A stretch of 64,000 nucleotides of DNA from Lachnoclostridium phytofermentans ISDg (GCF_000018685.1 NC_010001.1:4435501-4499500); one strand, 5' to 3'; positions 9,289 to 18,638 are shown, counted from the stretch's first letter. A program made the numbers and translations. Notes: generated by a model from the sequence alone, not told the origin.

Positions 9289-10133
9289 TATAACAGCCCC
9301 CTTCCTGTTAACGCTAAAAACACGGTTTCTAAATTTGGTTCTGAAGAATGAATCGATTCCACCATTCCTTCACGTAATAAATCAGCAACCTTATCTGCAT
9401 CCGAAGGATGATTAGAAAGTATAATTTCCGTTCGATCCTTTGTTGTTATCGTAATTTTATTTTCTTTGTTATATTTACGGCAGAGTTCTTTTGGTTCCCC
9501 AAATTCAACAATGGTTCCCTCATTTAATAAAGCAACATGGTTGCAGAGTTTCGTTGCCTCCTCCATGTTATGAGTTGTTAAAAATATGGTCATCCCTTGG
9601 TCTTTTAACGATAACAATAGCCTATGTATCATCGTAGCTGTTGCCGGGTCTAATCCACTGGTTGGCTCATCAAGAAATAAAATCTTAGGGTTATGAAGTA
9701 CCGCTCTTGCTAAATTCAAACGCTGGCTCATACCTTTTGATAATTTCTTTGCTTTGGTTTTCTTTTCCTTCTCTAAACCTACTGCTAATAATACCTCATG
9801 GATTCTTTCTTTCGGGACCTGGTTTAGCTTAGCAAAAAACTCTAAGTTCTCATAACAGTTCATTCTTTCATATACGCCACTATTATCCGATACAACTCCA
9901 ATTTGTGAGTATATCTTATCACTAAGTTTTAATGACTCTTCCCCTAATAATCTTGAATTTCCCTTGGTCTTTTTCAACTGCCCGGTCATAATCTTTATCA
10001 TAGTTGTTTTCCCGGCTCCGGATGGCCCAAGTAATCCAAAGACTTCTCCTTGCTCTACTTTAATATTCAAATCCTTTAAGACTTTTTTCTCACCAAAATC
10101 TTTTGAGATATGTTCCATCTCAATTGCATACAT
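9288..10133 (-). CDS. ABC transporter ATP-binding protein (exporter)
   Basis: A 281-residue ABC ATPase with Walker A GPSGAGKTT (about residue 38), signature LSKGMSQRL, Walker B ILFLDEP and the switch histidine in TTHNMEE. A C-terminal extension of about 70 residues resembles DrrA-type exporter ATPases. AAAGGAGG eight to nine bases before the ATG at 10133 fixes the start. It forms an operon with the downstream permease. The four 21-bp repeats immediately upstream suggest control by the neighbouring LytTR regulator. Confidence 0.9.
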   Translation of the reverse strand: MYAIEMEHISKDFGEKKVLKDLNIKVEQGEVFGLLGPSGAGKTTMIKIMTGQLKKTKGNSRLLGEESLKLSDKIYSQIGVVSDNSGVYERMNCYENLEFFAKLNQVPKERIHEVLLAVGLEKEKKTKAKKLSKGMSQRLNLARAVLHNPKILFLDEPTSGLDPATATMIHRLLLSLKDQGMTIFLTTHNMEEATKLCNHVALLNEGTIVEFGEPKELCRKYNKENKITITTKDRTEIILSNHPSDADKVADLLREGMVESIHSSEPNLETVFLALTGRGLL

Positions 10134-10165
10134 ATTCGTTTCCCTCCTTTGCTTCATCTAACCAT

Positions 10166-10271
10166 ATTATAAGGAATCGGTAGTACTTTGTGATAAATTC
10201 CGCCCCAAATGTGCTTTATTTCAGGCTAATAGTGCATTCAAAGTGGTGAACTGTGCTATCCAGGTGGTTAA
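10166..10271 (-). promoter_or_regulatory. candidate LytTR-controlled promoter with four 21-bp tandem repeats
   Basis: On the minus strand four direct repeats of exactly 21 bases run 10271-10251, 10250-10230, 10229-10209 and 10208-10188. They share a TT start, ACCAC in the first two, and GCAC near the end in three (TCAC in the fourth). They end just upstream of TATAAT (10171-10166), which has no recognisable -35 box. This layout fits an activator-dependent promoter. LytTR domains bind direct repeats spaced by two helical turns, and the gene just upstream encodes one. Confidence 0.6.
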
Positions 10272-10277
10272 TTACGC

Positions 10278-11399
10278 TTAAATATGTAGTAATTCTTTCA
10301 TTTCTTCAAGCTTTTGTCTTGATAATGGGATTTGGCTATTTTCATAATTACTTAATCTGAGTACATAGCTTCCTCTTGAATAACTTATAATCTCTCTTAT
10401 TTTTTGAATATTAATTATGTAAGAACGATGGCATCGAAAGAAACCATAATCTCGTAGTCTTTCTTCTAATTGTGTCAGCGTTAAGGTAGCTTGAAATGCC
10501 TTACCATTTACGTTCACATAAGTTTCTCCATCTACGCTTTCTGCATAGTCAATTTCGTCCGGACTAAATAAAAGCAGCTTATCATCATAACGACAGGATA
10601 TTTTCATAATTGGTGGAACTATAATGGTACGTTCAATTTTTGTAACATCTTTTGCGGCTTGTTTCGAATCAGTTTCGGTATCATTTACTTTTTTGGTATC
10701 ATTTACTTTTTCGTAATCTATTTTATAGGTTTCTTTTCTCTCCTCTTTACTACACACTTCTTTTTTATCTATCTCAACCATCTCTCCATTATCAAATGGT
10801 CTTAACCCAATCTGATCATATAAATAGGTAAATACATTAAGATTCAATGCATCCTCTAAGTTATTCGTTAACAAAAGAATGGCAACCTCATACTCCCTTA
10901 CGATAGATTGCAATAATTCTCGATAAATTAAGATTTCATTTGGATTTAGTATTTGTAAAGGATTCTTTAAAACAATAACCCCTGGATTTAAAGATACCGT
11001 TCTTATTAGATGTAAACACTGCTTCTCCAATGAGTTCAAAGATCCTATTTTCTTTTTCTTACCCTCTAATAACCCCGCAACACGTAATAATCCATCAAGT
11101 TGATTATTGCTCAACGGCTTGCTGCTTATTTTATTAAAAAAATTCAAATAGGAAGCTATATTGTCCCTCTTATAGATTCCATCTTCATTATATAATACAT
11201 ATATTCTTTTATCTGAGACCTCAACTTTCCCTTTTAAGTGATCTAACTTCCCCTCCATTAAACGAATTAAGCAATCTAAATAGTCATTCGTTGTTTTTAT
11301 TACTACAAAATCCTTTTCACCCAATCGCAGATTTAATCTAGGAAGAGAATATCGATTACCTTCTATTATACAAACTTCATTCATCTCGAGTAGTGGCAT
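10278..11399 (-). CDS. fusion of a degenerate ABC ATPase-like domain with a LytTR DNA-binding domain
   Basis: The 373-residue product starts at an ATG after AAGGGGG. Residues 1-210 resemble an ABC ATPase in order and length. However, the Walker A position reads VVIKTTNDYLD instead of a P-loop, the signature region reads IGSLNSLEKQ, and Walker B is only VIVLKNP. ATP hydrolysis is therefore unlikely. Residues about 270-373 are a LytTR domain (DEIDYAESVDGETYVNVNG, FFRCHRSYIINIQKI). Fusions of this sort regulate adjacent ABC exporters in Firmicutes. The exporter lies directly downstream behind tandem repeats. Confidence 0.8.
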   Translation of the reverse strand: MPLLEMNEVCIIEGNRYSLPRLNLRLGEKDFVVIKTTNDYLDCLIRLMEGKLDHLKGKVEVSDKRIYVLYNEDGIYKRDNIASYLNFFNKISSKPLSNNQLDGLLRVAGLLEGKKKKIGSLNSLEKQCLHLIRTVSLNPGVIVLKNPLQILNPNEILIYRELLQSIVREYEVAILLLTNNLEDALNLNVFTYLYDQIGLRPFDNGEMVEIDKKEVCSKEERKETYKIDYEKVNDTKKVNDTETDSKQAAKDVTKIERTIIVPPIMKISCRYDDKLLLFSPDEIDYAESVDGETYVNVNGKAFQATLTLTQLEERLRDYGFFRCHRSYIINIQKIREIISYSRGSYVLRLSNYENSQIPLSRQKLEEMKELLHI

Positions 11400-11727
11400 A
11401 CTGTCCCCCTTATTTTCCCTCTTTCAATACACTAAAAACATGTTCTTTAATTTGTTGAGTATCTGTTCTTGTTGCAAATCATATGGAGCCATTCCATATA
11501 ATCAATACTTAGACCTGAATTACTATATTCTATATCATAATATATATATCACCATATAATGTCAAACTTATATTTAAAGAAGAACTAGGGGCAGCAAAAA
11601 TTCCTCTAACATTGAGAATTATTTATCTTTTAGCATAGGGATCATTCTACTAATCACAACCTTAATCTGGCTAGAAAATATGGCTAGTTCACTTTACGCT
11701 CAAAGGCCGGCCATTAGGACAAAAAAA
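11400..11727. other. spacer upstream of the LytTR regulator
   Basis: This A+T-rich sequence has no convincing gene. It should hold the promoter of the LytTR-fusion gene, but no clear -35/-10 pair was found. An 8-base GGCCGGCC palindrome at about 11706 is the only G+C-rich spot. Confidence 0.3.
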
Positions 11728-11765
11728 AGCACCATAAGTATCACTTTCTAATACTTACAATGCTT
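11728..11765 (-). terminator. terminator of lysC
   Basis: An imperfect stem forms between AAGCACCATAAGTAT and ATACTTACAATGCTT. On the minus strand it is followed by a run of eight T (complement of A at 11721-11728). Confidence 0.65.
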
Positions 11766-11776
11766 CCCATTCCTAT

Positions 11777-12991
11777 TTAAGCTTCGCCTAACATAAATTT
11801 ATCATGAACTGCCTTAATTGCCTGCTCTGTATAAGCCTCGTCAATTAACACGGTAATTCGTATTTCAGAAGTTGCAATCATCTTAATTGTAACACCAATA
11901 TCATATAGTGCCTCAAACATCTTTGCTGCTACTCCTGGATTACTCATCATTCCAGCACCAACGACAGAAACTTTGGCTACTGCAGTCTCAACTTCAATAT
12001 AATCACAAGCAAGACTAGTATTCTTATGGCGTTTAATAACCTCTAATGCATCCTCTACTGCATCTTCTGCTACTGTAAAGCTTACATCTTTGGTTCCTTC
12101 GCGAGCCACTGATTGTAAAATAATATCAACATTGATATTATGATTTGCCAAATGTTGAAAGAGCTTAAATGTTACTCCCGGATTATCTTGTAAACCAATG
12201 ACCGAGATTCGGGCTGTATTTTTATCTCCTGCTACGCCACTTACTAACATTTCTTCCATTCTTGTCTCCTCCTTAACAACGGTCCCTTCCGACGTATTTA
12301 AACTAGAACGCACTACAAGCTGTACTCCATATTTTTTAGCCATTTCGACGGATCTATTATGAAGTACACCAGCACCAAGAGATGCTAAATCAAGCATCTC
12401 GTCATAAGTAATTTCATTAAGCTTTCTAGCATTCTTAACAAACCTTGGATCGGCAGTATAAACACCATCTACATCTGTATAGATTTCACAAGAATCTGCC
12501 TTTAATGCAGCTGCAAGAGCCACTGCTGTCGTATCCGAGCCGCCACGCCCTAGAGTTGCATAGTTATCTTGCTTATCGATTCCCTGAAATCCGGTAATGA
12601 TCACAATACGCTTTGCATCGAGTTCGTTTCGAATTCGCTCTGTATCAATACGCTTTAGGCGGGCATTTCCGTAGGCTGAGGTCGTATGCATTGCTACTTG
12701 AAATGCATTAAGAGATACTGCAGGAACACCGAGGGAATCTATTGCCATTGCCATGAGAGCTACCGATGTCTGCTCTCCTACTGTTAACAACATATCTAAT
12801 TCACGCTTCTGTGGATTTGGATTGATGTCTCTTGCTTGTTCAATCAATTCATCTGTCTTTTTTCCCATAGCAGATAAAACTACAACAACCTCGTGTCCTT
12901 TTTTATAATCTTCTATGCATCGCTTCGCGACATTTAATATTCTCTCTTTGTTGGCAACAGAAGTACCACCGAATTTCTTAACAATTAGCAT
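11777..12991 (-). CDS. lysC: aspartate kinase
   Basis: This enzyme phosphorylates aspartate, the first step toward lysine, threonine and methionine. The 404-residue protein begins MLIVKKFGGTSVANKERI, carrying the KFGGTS nucleotide-binding motif. It continues with GFQGIDKQDNYATLGRGGSDT and TDVDGVYTADPR of the kinase domain. Two ACT domains fill the last ~150 residues (RISVIGLQDNPGVTFKLF and KVSVVGAGMMSNPGV), so feedback control by lysine and/or threonine is expected. AGGAGG precedes the ATG. It lies downstream of a proposed homoserine kinase and hom. Confidence 0.95.
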   Translation of the reverse strand: MLIVKKFGGTSVANKERILNVAKRCIEDYKKGHEVVVVLSAMGKKTDELIEQARDINPNPQKRELDMLLTVGEQTSVALMAMAIDSLGVPAVSLNAFQVAMHTTSAYGNARLKRIDTERIRNELDAKRIVIITGFQGIDKQDNYATLGRGGSDTTAVALAAALKADSCEIYTDVDGVYTADPRFVKNARKLNEITYDEMLDLASLGAGVLHNRSVEMAKKYGVQLVVRSSLNTSEGTVVKEETRMEEMLVSGVAGDKNTARISVIGLQDNPGVTFKLFQHLANHNINVDIILQSVAREGTKDVSFTVAEDAVEDALEVIKRHKNTSLACDYIEVETAVAKVSVVGAGMMSNPGVAAKMFEALYDIGVTIKMIATSEIRITVLIDEAYTEQAIKAVHDKFMLGEA

Positions 12992-13106
12992 AGATGCCTC
13001 CTAAACCTAGCTTTCTATAGAAAGAATTTCTTCCTCTATTAGCCTGTTGCTTTATTTTATTAATCATTCTATTTTTAAGTGCTTGATTAATCACATATTT
13101 TCTATG

Positions 13107-14312
13107 CTAGCTTAACTGAAGTAATTTGTCAATGAGCTGATACCCTTCTTTTACTAAATTTCCGCTTAATTTCGCTTCTTTTTCATTGTAGCAAGCAACT
13201 GTATTTAACTCTTTTGTACTGTCATAAAGCATATAAGGTACTGGATCTGAGGTATGTGTCCGTATGCTAAGCGGAGTTGGATGGTCTGGCATTACTAGCA
13301 TTCGATAGTCACATCCTCTGTTTTTCATTTCCTCTTTTATAATACGAATGACACGATAATCCAATGCTTCTATTGCTTTAATTTTATTCTCCAAATTTCC
13401 TTGATGTCCCATCTCATCCGGTGCTTCCACATGCACATATGCGAAATCATAATCTTCTTTGGTTAGTGCGTCAACCGCAGCCATTGCCTTCCCTTCATAA
13501 TTGGTGTGTAAAGTACCATCTGCTCCAGGAACTTCTATTACCTTCATTCCTGCCCCCACTGCAATTCCTTTTAGTAAATCTACTGCTGAAATCATTACCC
13601 CACGTTTTCCTGTTTTCTCTTCAAATGAGCATAACGCCGGTTTCGTTCCCGCTCACCAAAACCAGATGGAATTCGCTTTGTTTAATCCTTTTTTATGACG
13701 TTCAATATTAATTGGGTGATTGTTTAATATCTTAAAGCTCTTCTCCATCATCTCCCTTAATTTAACTTCCTCAGGAAGATACTCACCAATTACTCTGCCG
13801 AGAATATCATGTGGAGGTGTTAATTCGACCACCACACCCTGATCCCAAATAAGGAGATGTCGGTAACTTGTGCCTAAATAATAAGCAAACTCTTCCGAGC
13901 TTAATTCCTTTTTTACTGCCTCTAATAAAATAGCTGCATCCTCTGTTGATATTTCACTCGCACTATGATCTATGATTGTCTTTTGCCCATATGGTACATC
14001 TTCTTCTGATATCGTTACAATATTACAGCGAATCGCAATATCTGTTGGACTTAACTGAACTCCTATGCTTAATGCCTCAAGAGGAGATCGACCAGTATAA
14101 TATATTTTAGGGTTATATCCTAAAACAGCTAGATTTGCTGTATCACTTCCTGGTTTCATTCCTTCTGGGATTGTGTGGCAAAGACCTATCTCTGATTTCC
14201 CTGCTAATTCATCCATGGTTTTTGTTTCTGCATACTCAAGCGGTGTCATTCCATTTAAACGATCAATTGGTTCATCTGCCATTCCATCTCCAAGTACTAC
14301 GAAATACTTCAT
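13107..14312 (-). pseudogene. cofactor-independent phosphoglycerate-mutase-like protein (proposed homoserine kinase) interrupted by an in-frame TGA
   Basis: A single frame of 401 codons runs from ATG 14312 (GGAGG five bases upstream) to the TAA at 13107, with one internal TGA at codon 220 (13655-13653). No frame change is needed: WFW-TGA-AGTKPAL-CSFEEKTGKRG reads straight into VMISAVDLLKGIAVG. Relatives have Gly at the stop position, so one G-to-T change (GGA to TGA) explains it. The metal-site motifs VVLGDGMAD, HVEAPDEMGHQG and VMPDHPTP are intact. This ApgM branch was proposed as homoserine kinase because it clusters with threonine genes, as it does here with lysC and hom. Unless read through, only a 219-residue fragment is made. 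Confidence 0.85.
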
Positions 14313-14671
14313 CTTAGCCTCCGCTTCTAGTTGGATCATACCTATCTCAACCTTATCCTCTTTTATTAATTTAAAGTTGCATTTTCGTAACTAAACCTAA
14401 AATAGTAACCTATATATTTGTAGGTGAAGAATGTAGCCATCCTTCACCTAACGATACTCATAACATCGGAGGAAACTTATTCCTCTTCTCTCATTTTCTA
14501 TACGTACAATACATCCCCTCATGAATGTAACATGTAAGCACTATTCCATGTAAAAAACATGTTCTATACAATAAGAACGTATTATTTTATTAACTAAAAT
14601 TTATTCCACAGAACAAGTAAACATTGTTTCATTAACTAAAACCTTATTCTATATAGCAAGATGTTCAATGA
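14313..14671. other. spacer between hom and the kinase-like gene
   Basis: No gene is seen. On the minus strand a hairpin AGGTGAAG/CTTCACCT (14449-14442 with 14429-14422) lacks a T-run. Closer to hom there are two loosely similar ~42-base blocks, each containing GAATAA and TTTTAGTTAAT (about 14657-14575). The long gap suggests that the kinase-like gene may have its own promoter, but none is clear. Confidence 0.35.
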
Positions 14672-15874
14672 CTAAAATTCCACACGAATACGGTTAATTA
14701 TCGATAGCTTCTTCGCTGCCTCTTCAAAAGCTCCTTCCGTCATCTTCTCCGTGATAAATGCATACTCTCCGTCTATATCAGGTACTGAAACAACCTTTGC
14801 AATCTTAAATAATTCTTTTGCAGTCTCCTCTTCCCCTAAAGGTACACGAACAAAGAATTTACTCTCATAGGTACTCATATCCGCTGGAATTAGATGTTTG
14901 CTGCTCCATAATGTCATAATGTTGATTCCCATATGTTTGGTTGCATCTACAACATCAGAAACAACTGCACTTGCTGTTGGAAGTTTGCCTGCTCCGCTTC
15001 CATAGAACATAACATCACCTAATAAATTTCCTTTAACAAGTATTCCGTTAAATACATCATTTACAGAAAATAATGGATGCTTATCGTTTATCATCTTAGG
15101 AGCAACCATCGCATACACCTTACCGTCAACGTTTTTACTGGTCGCTAATAATTTAATGCTAGCATCTAACGCATTGGCATACTTAATATCCTCTGCTGTT
15201 ATCTTCGTAATTCCTTCAGTATAAATCTGTTCGAAATCAACATGCATTCCATATGCAAGCGAGGTAAGAATCGCAATTTTACGGCAAGCATCAAAACCTT
15301 CGACATCGGCCTCTGGATTACGTTCTGCATAACCAAGCTCTTGAGCCTCCTTAAGAACGGTTGCAAACTCAGATCCTTGCGTTTTCATCTTTGATAAAAT
15401 ATAGTTTGTAGTACCATTCAAGATACCTGTTATTTCATCGATCTCATCCGCTGTTAAGGATTGATTCAAAGGACGAATAATCGGTATACCACCGCCAACA
15501 CTAGCTTCAAACAAAAAGTTAATCTTCTTTTGTTTTGCTATCTCCAATAGTTCTGCTCCATGTTTTGCTACTAGTTCCTTGTTGGAAGTACAGACAGATT
15601 TCCCTTTTAATAAGGCTTCCTTCACAAAAGAATAAGCAGGATCTACACCACCCATAACTTCAACAACAATCTTAATTTCTGGATCATTTGCAATTACACT
15701 AAAATCATGAGTAATGATATCCTGAACAGGATTTCCTGGAAAATCTCTTAAATCCAGCACATATTTAATGTCAACTACTTCACCAGCACGTTTTGTAATA
15801 GTTTCATAATTTGTTTTTATTACTTCATATACTCCAGAACCTACGGTTCCAAATCCTAACACTGCTATCTTCAT
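14672..15874 (-). CDS. hom: homoserine dehydrogenase
   Basis: It reduces aspartate semialdehyde to homoserine with NAD(P)H, at the branch to threonine and methionine. The 400-residue protein opens MKIAVLGFGTVGSGVYEVI (Rossmann fold). The catalytic region contains EASVGGGIPIIRPL, GILNGTTNYILSKM and the YAERNPEADVEGFDACRK motif. A C-terminal ACT domain (about 325-400) suggests feedback inhibition by threonine. GGAGG five bases before the ATG at 15874 sets the start. The order ACT protein, hom, kinase-like gene, lysC forms an aspartate-family block. Confidence 0.95.
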   Translation of the reverse strand: MKIAVLGFGTVGSGVYEVIKTNYETITKRAGEVVDIKYVLDLRDFPGNPVQDIITHDFSVIANDPEIKIVVEVMGGVDPAYSFVKEALLKGKSVCTSNKELVAKHGAELLEIAKQKKINFLFEASVGGGIPIIRPLNQSLTADEIDEITGILNGTTNYILSKMKTQGSEFATVLKEAQELGYAERNPEADVEGFDACRKIAILTSLAYGMHVDFEQIYTEGITKITAEDIKYANALDASIKLLATSKNVDGKVYAMVAPKMINDKHPLFSVNDVFNGILVKGNLLGDVMFYGSGAGKLPTASAVVSDVVDATKHMGINIMTLWSSKHLIPADMSTYESKFFVRVPLGEEETAKELFKIAKVVSVPDIDGEYAFITEKMTEGAFEEAAKKLSIINRIRVEF

Positions 15875-15991
15875 ATAATCCTCCATTCCTGTACTCGCTT
15901 TTACATAAATAAAACAGCCAGTTAGCTTATCTCGTCAATCTGCACAGTAAATTTCAAAGTAATTCCTGTTTGAAAATCTTTGTTTTTCAAA

Positions 15992-16432
15992 TTACTCTCT
16001 ACCTAAAATTTTTAGGTAGTGAATCCCATCAAGCGCTTCTATTGATTCTAACATCTGTGATAATTCTAATGTCTGTGGCAATATCTCGATGCCTAGTGTT
16101 AGAGATGCTATACCACCAATTGGTATTGTCTGATGAATGGTTAATACATTTGCATTGCTTTTTGCGATCTGATTTAAAACCATAGACAATAGTCCAGGAA
16201 TATCATCCATCTGTAACATAAAAGTAATCGTCTTACCACGATTATTTTCATGAAATGGAAAGATATCATCCTTATATTTGTAAAAAGAACTTCTGCTGAT
16301 GTCCACAGCATCCGTCGCCTCTTGAATTGTCATAACCCGCTCCGAATCCAGCAAGCGCTTCGCTTCAACTACCTTTAATAATACTTCTGGTAGCGCCTTC
16401 TTCTTCACTATATAGTATTTTTCGTCGTCCAT
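15992..16432 (-). CDS. ACT domain-containing regulatory protein
   Basis: This 146-residue protein resembles the PheB/COG4492 group. It has an N-terminal helix-turn-helix-like part (MTIQEATDAVDISRSSFYKY, about residues 37-56) and a C-terminal ACT domain (TFMLQMDDIPGLLSMVL to the end). ACT domains bind amino acids. With hom directly downstream it probably senses or regulates the threonine branch, although the molecular role of this family is not established. GGGGG six to seven bases before ATG 16432 was chosen over an upstream frame without a site. Confidence 0.75.
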   Translation of the reverse strand: MDDEKYYIVKKKALPEVLLKVVEAKRLLDSERVMTIQEATDAVDISRSSFYKYKDDIFPFHENNRGKTITFMLQMDDIPGLLSMVLNQIAKSNANVLTIHQTIPIGGIASLTLGIEILPQTLELSQMLESIEALDGIHYLKILGRE

Positions 16433-16795
16433 AAGATACCCCCATAAAACCCGTAGCGTATCACATCTGTACCTAGATGTAATACTAATCCCACTTACAT
16501 TATTGTATGCATCACTTTGTGTTTGCACTACAAATACACATGTCCGTACTGAAAAGATATGTTACCACAATTTATCATTATGTGCAATAGATTTTCTCGA
16601 AATTCTATATTTAACTTTAAAAGATCATCAAGTCTTCCCGTTGCATGTCTAATATAAAACGCTTATAATACAACTTATCAGAAGTTTACTTTGCGCTTTT
16701 TGCGCCTCAAATCCGATTATATTACGATTGATGTATTTTAACATATGTATACGCTTAAAATTTGCTTGATGTAATAAATTCACATGGAGGAACGT
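16433..16795. other. divergent spacer with a relic of the 61-base palindromic repeat
   Basis: This spacer lies between two divergent genes. Near 16670-16730 the sequence AACTTATCAGAAG, then GCGCTTTTTGCGC and AATCCGATTAT, resembles the duplicated element at 5376-5532 in degenerate form. No clear promoter pair was found. Confidence 0.3.
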
Positions 16796-17152
16796 ATGGA
16801 TCTAAAATCCAGAGCAAAAAAACTTAAAACAGATATTCCTGCAGTTTATCTTGCTATGAAGAAGAAAGAAACTCCTTGGATAGCTAAGGTGATTGCTGCA
16901 CTAGCAGTTGCTTATGCACTCTCACCAATTGATTTAATACCAGATTTCATTCCCATTATTGGGTATCTAGATGATATTATTCTTCTCCCTGCTTTAGTCG
17001 CACTAACTATAAAGCTGATACCCGCAGAGGTATTTTCCACTTGCCGTGCAGAAGCTGCTTCTATATGGCAGGATAAAAAACCAAAAAAGTGGCTTTTTGC
17101 GCTTCCAATTATAATATTCTGGGTACTATTAATCTTCTTTCTTGTTAAATAA
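16796..17152 (+). CDS. DUF1232 (YkvA-like) membrane protein
   Basis: The 118-residue protein carries the DUF1232 core AVAYALSPIDLIPDFIPIIG followed by YLDDIILLPALVALTIKLIP, plus a C-terminal membrane helix (about 97-117). The family is widespread but its function is unknown. GGAGG five bases before ATG 16796 is preferred over the ATG at 16784, which has no site. The gene is monocistronic and ends at a bidirectional terminator. Confidence 0.85.
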   Translation: MDLKSRAKKLKTDIPAVYLAMKKKETPWIAKVIAALAVAYALSPIDLIPDFIPIIGYLDDIILLPALVALTIKLIPAEVFSTCRAEAASIWQDKKPKKWLFALPIIIFWVLLIFFLVK

Positions 17153-17186
17153 TTTAAAATAGTAGTGCAATTCTATTAATATAAAA

Positions 17187-17233
17187 AGCGTTACTTCATA
17201 ACTCTTTTTCAATAAGAATTATGAAATAACGCT
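17187..17233. terminator. bidirectional terminator between convergent genes
   Basis: AGCGTTACTTCATAA (17187-17201) pairs with TTATGAAATAACGCT (17219-17233). A-rich sequence on the left and T-rich sequence on the right give a T-run in both directions. It serves the DUF1232 gene and the protease gene. Confidence 0.85.
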
Positions 17234-17239
17234 CTTTTC

Positions 17240-18496
17240 TTATTTTATTTGACTTTTCAAGACCTCAATAGCTTTCTGAAGCTGATTATCTTCATCATGA
17301 GTAATCACTACTTTTTTCTTTAATTCTTCATTTAACTCTACTACCACATCTGGGGTAATTCCTGTTTTATGAATGCTTCTTCCATTTGGAGTAAAGTAGT
17401 TGGATACCGTTACCTTCACCGCACTTCCATCAAACAATGGGAAGAGGGACTGTACAATACCTTTTCCAAAACTCTGCGTACCTACAATAGTACCCTTCTT
17501 ATAATCCTGAATTGCACCAGCGAAGATCTCGGAAGCGCTTGCACTATTGCCATTTACGATTACAGTCAATGGAACCTTTAATTCTTCTTTTGAAGTCGCA
17601 TAATCTTCGGAACGAGTACCATCCTTAGTCTCAGTATAAACTAATAGCCCTTTCCCTATGATACGATCGAGCATCTTAACTGCAGAATCATATAATCCAC
17701 CTGGATTATCACGAAGGTCAATTACAAGACCTTTCATTCCTTGTTTTTCTAAGTCATTAATCGCTGCCATGTATTGATCTACTGTTATTTTATCAAATTC
17801 TAGAATGCTAATGTAACCAATTTTATCTTTTAACATCTCATGTTCAATGGTTGGAATCTCTACCTGACCTCTTGTAATCGAAATCTCAATTGGTTCACTT
17901 TTGCCTTCTCTCATAACAGTGATTTTAACTATGGTATTTTCTTCACCTTTCATCTTACTAACAACTTTGGTGAGTTCAGTACCTGTTACCTCTTCGTCTT
18001 CCACCTTATAAAGAATATCTCCCGGAAGAACACCAGCCTTATTTGCAGGTCCATTGACAAATGGCTTTACTATAGTAATGATACCAGTATTTACATTCTG
18101 GCTAACAGTAGCACCGATACCATAGTAAATACCATTGGTAGTTTCCATCAAGGCGTCATATTCCTCTTTCGTATAATAAGTAGAATATGGGTCATTTAGG
18201 GCACTCATCATCCCCTTTAACATACCGGTTTGAAAATCCCCCTCATTTACATCCCATAAATAATAATTATTAACTAAGTTTTTAATATACTTTAGTTTCT
18301 TTTGAAACGTTGCTTCATCAATTGCAGTACTTCCTTCTGTTTTCGTGCCATTATCTGTTGACTGTGCTGATTCATTCGTGTAGGCATTATCTTTTTGTGC
18401 TAAAGCATTACGATATAGAATGCCAAAAGAAAGAGTACAAATAATCAAGGTACAGATCACTCCGGAGACTACGCCGGTCACAAATCTATTTTTCAT
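17240..18496 (-). CDS. C-terminal processing peptidase, S41 family (CtpA/CtpB type)
   Basis: This membrane-anchored serine protease acts outside the cell. It has 418 residues. A membrane segment lies at about 6-28. A PDZ domain follows (YGIGATVSQNVNTGIITIVK to MREGKSEP). The S41 catalytic domain has the Ser in NSASASEIF at about 317-325 and the Lys in SFGKGIVQ at about 345, the Ser/Lys dyad of CtpA. GGAGG before ATG 18496 sets the start. It lies downstream of ftsE-ftsX and an EnvC-like protein, so it probably trims a cell-wall hydrolase or its activator. That role is inferred. Confidence 0.92.
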   Translation of the reverse strand: MKNRFVTGVVSGVICTLIICTLSFGILYRNALAQKDNAYTNESAQSTDNGTKTEGSTAIDEATFQKKLKYIKNLVNNYYLWDVNEGDFQTGMLKGMMSALNDPYSTYYTKEEYDALMETTNGIYYGIGATVSQNVNTGIITIVKPFVNGPANKAGVLPGDILYKVEDEEVTGTELTKVVSKMKGEENTIVKITVMREGKSEPIEISITRGQVEIPTIEHEMLKDKIGYISILEFDKITVDQYMAAINDLEKQGMKGLVIDLRDNPGGLYDSAVKMLDRIIGKGLLVYTETKDGTRSEDYATSKEELKVPLTVIVNGNSASASEIFAGAIQDYKKGTIVGTQSFGKGIVQSLFPLFDGSAVKVTVSNYFTPNGRSIHKTGITPDVVVELNEELKKKVVITHDEDNQLQKAIEVLKSQIK

Positions 18497-18505
18497 TCTA
18501 CCTCC

Positions 18506-18638
18506 AATCCTGCGCATACTTTGCGCATATTATTATTGTGCTAAAGATGACGCAGGTGTAAAAATGTATTACATCTAATCCTACGCATGTCTCTGCGCAT
18601 AATGAAATTTTGTGCCATAAATTTAAGGCACAAAACTT
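18506..18638. repeat. two copies of a TCCTrCGCAT...TGCGCATA dispersed element
   Basis: Copies at about 18506-18546 and 18577-18638 share TCCTGCGCAT or TCCTACGCAT, then TGCGCATA and TTGTGC. The second ends in a hairpin TTGTGCC...GGCACAA. A third copy lies at 20164-20221. All sit directly upstream of the minus-strand genes of the cell-wall block. Confidence 0.55.

Noticed and set aside
11706..11713. GGCCGGCC palindrome as a regulatory site
   Set aside because: It is a single 8-base palindrome without partner or promoter context, so chance is enough to explain it.
13653..13655. Selenocysteine insertion or TGA read as glycine in the kinase-like gene
   Set aside because: No convincing SECIS-like hairpin follows the TGA, and relatives carry Gly rather than Cys. 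TGA is used as a normal stop elsewhere in the window (for example at 45498-45500 and the end of the MerR-type gene), so recoding of the genome as in SR1-type bacteria is not supported.
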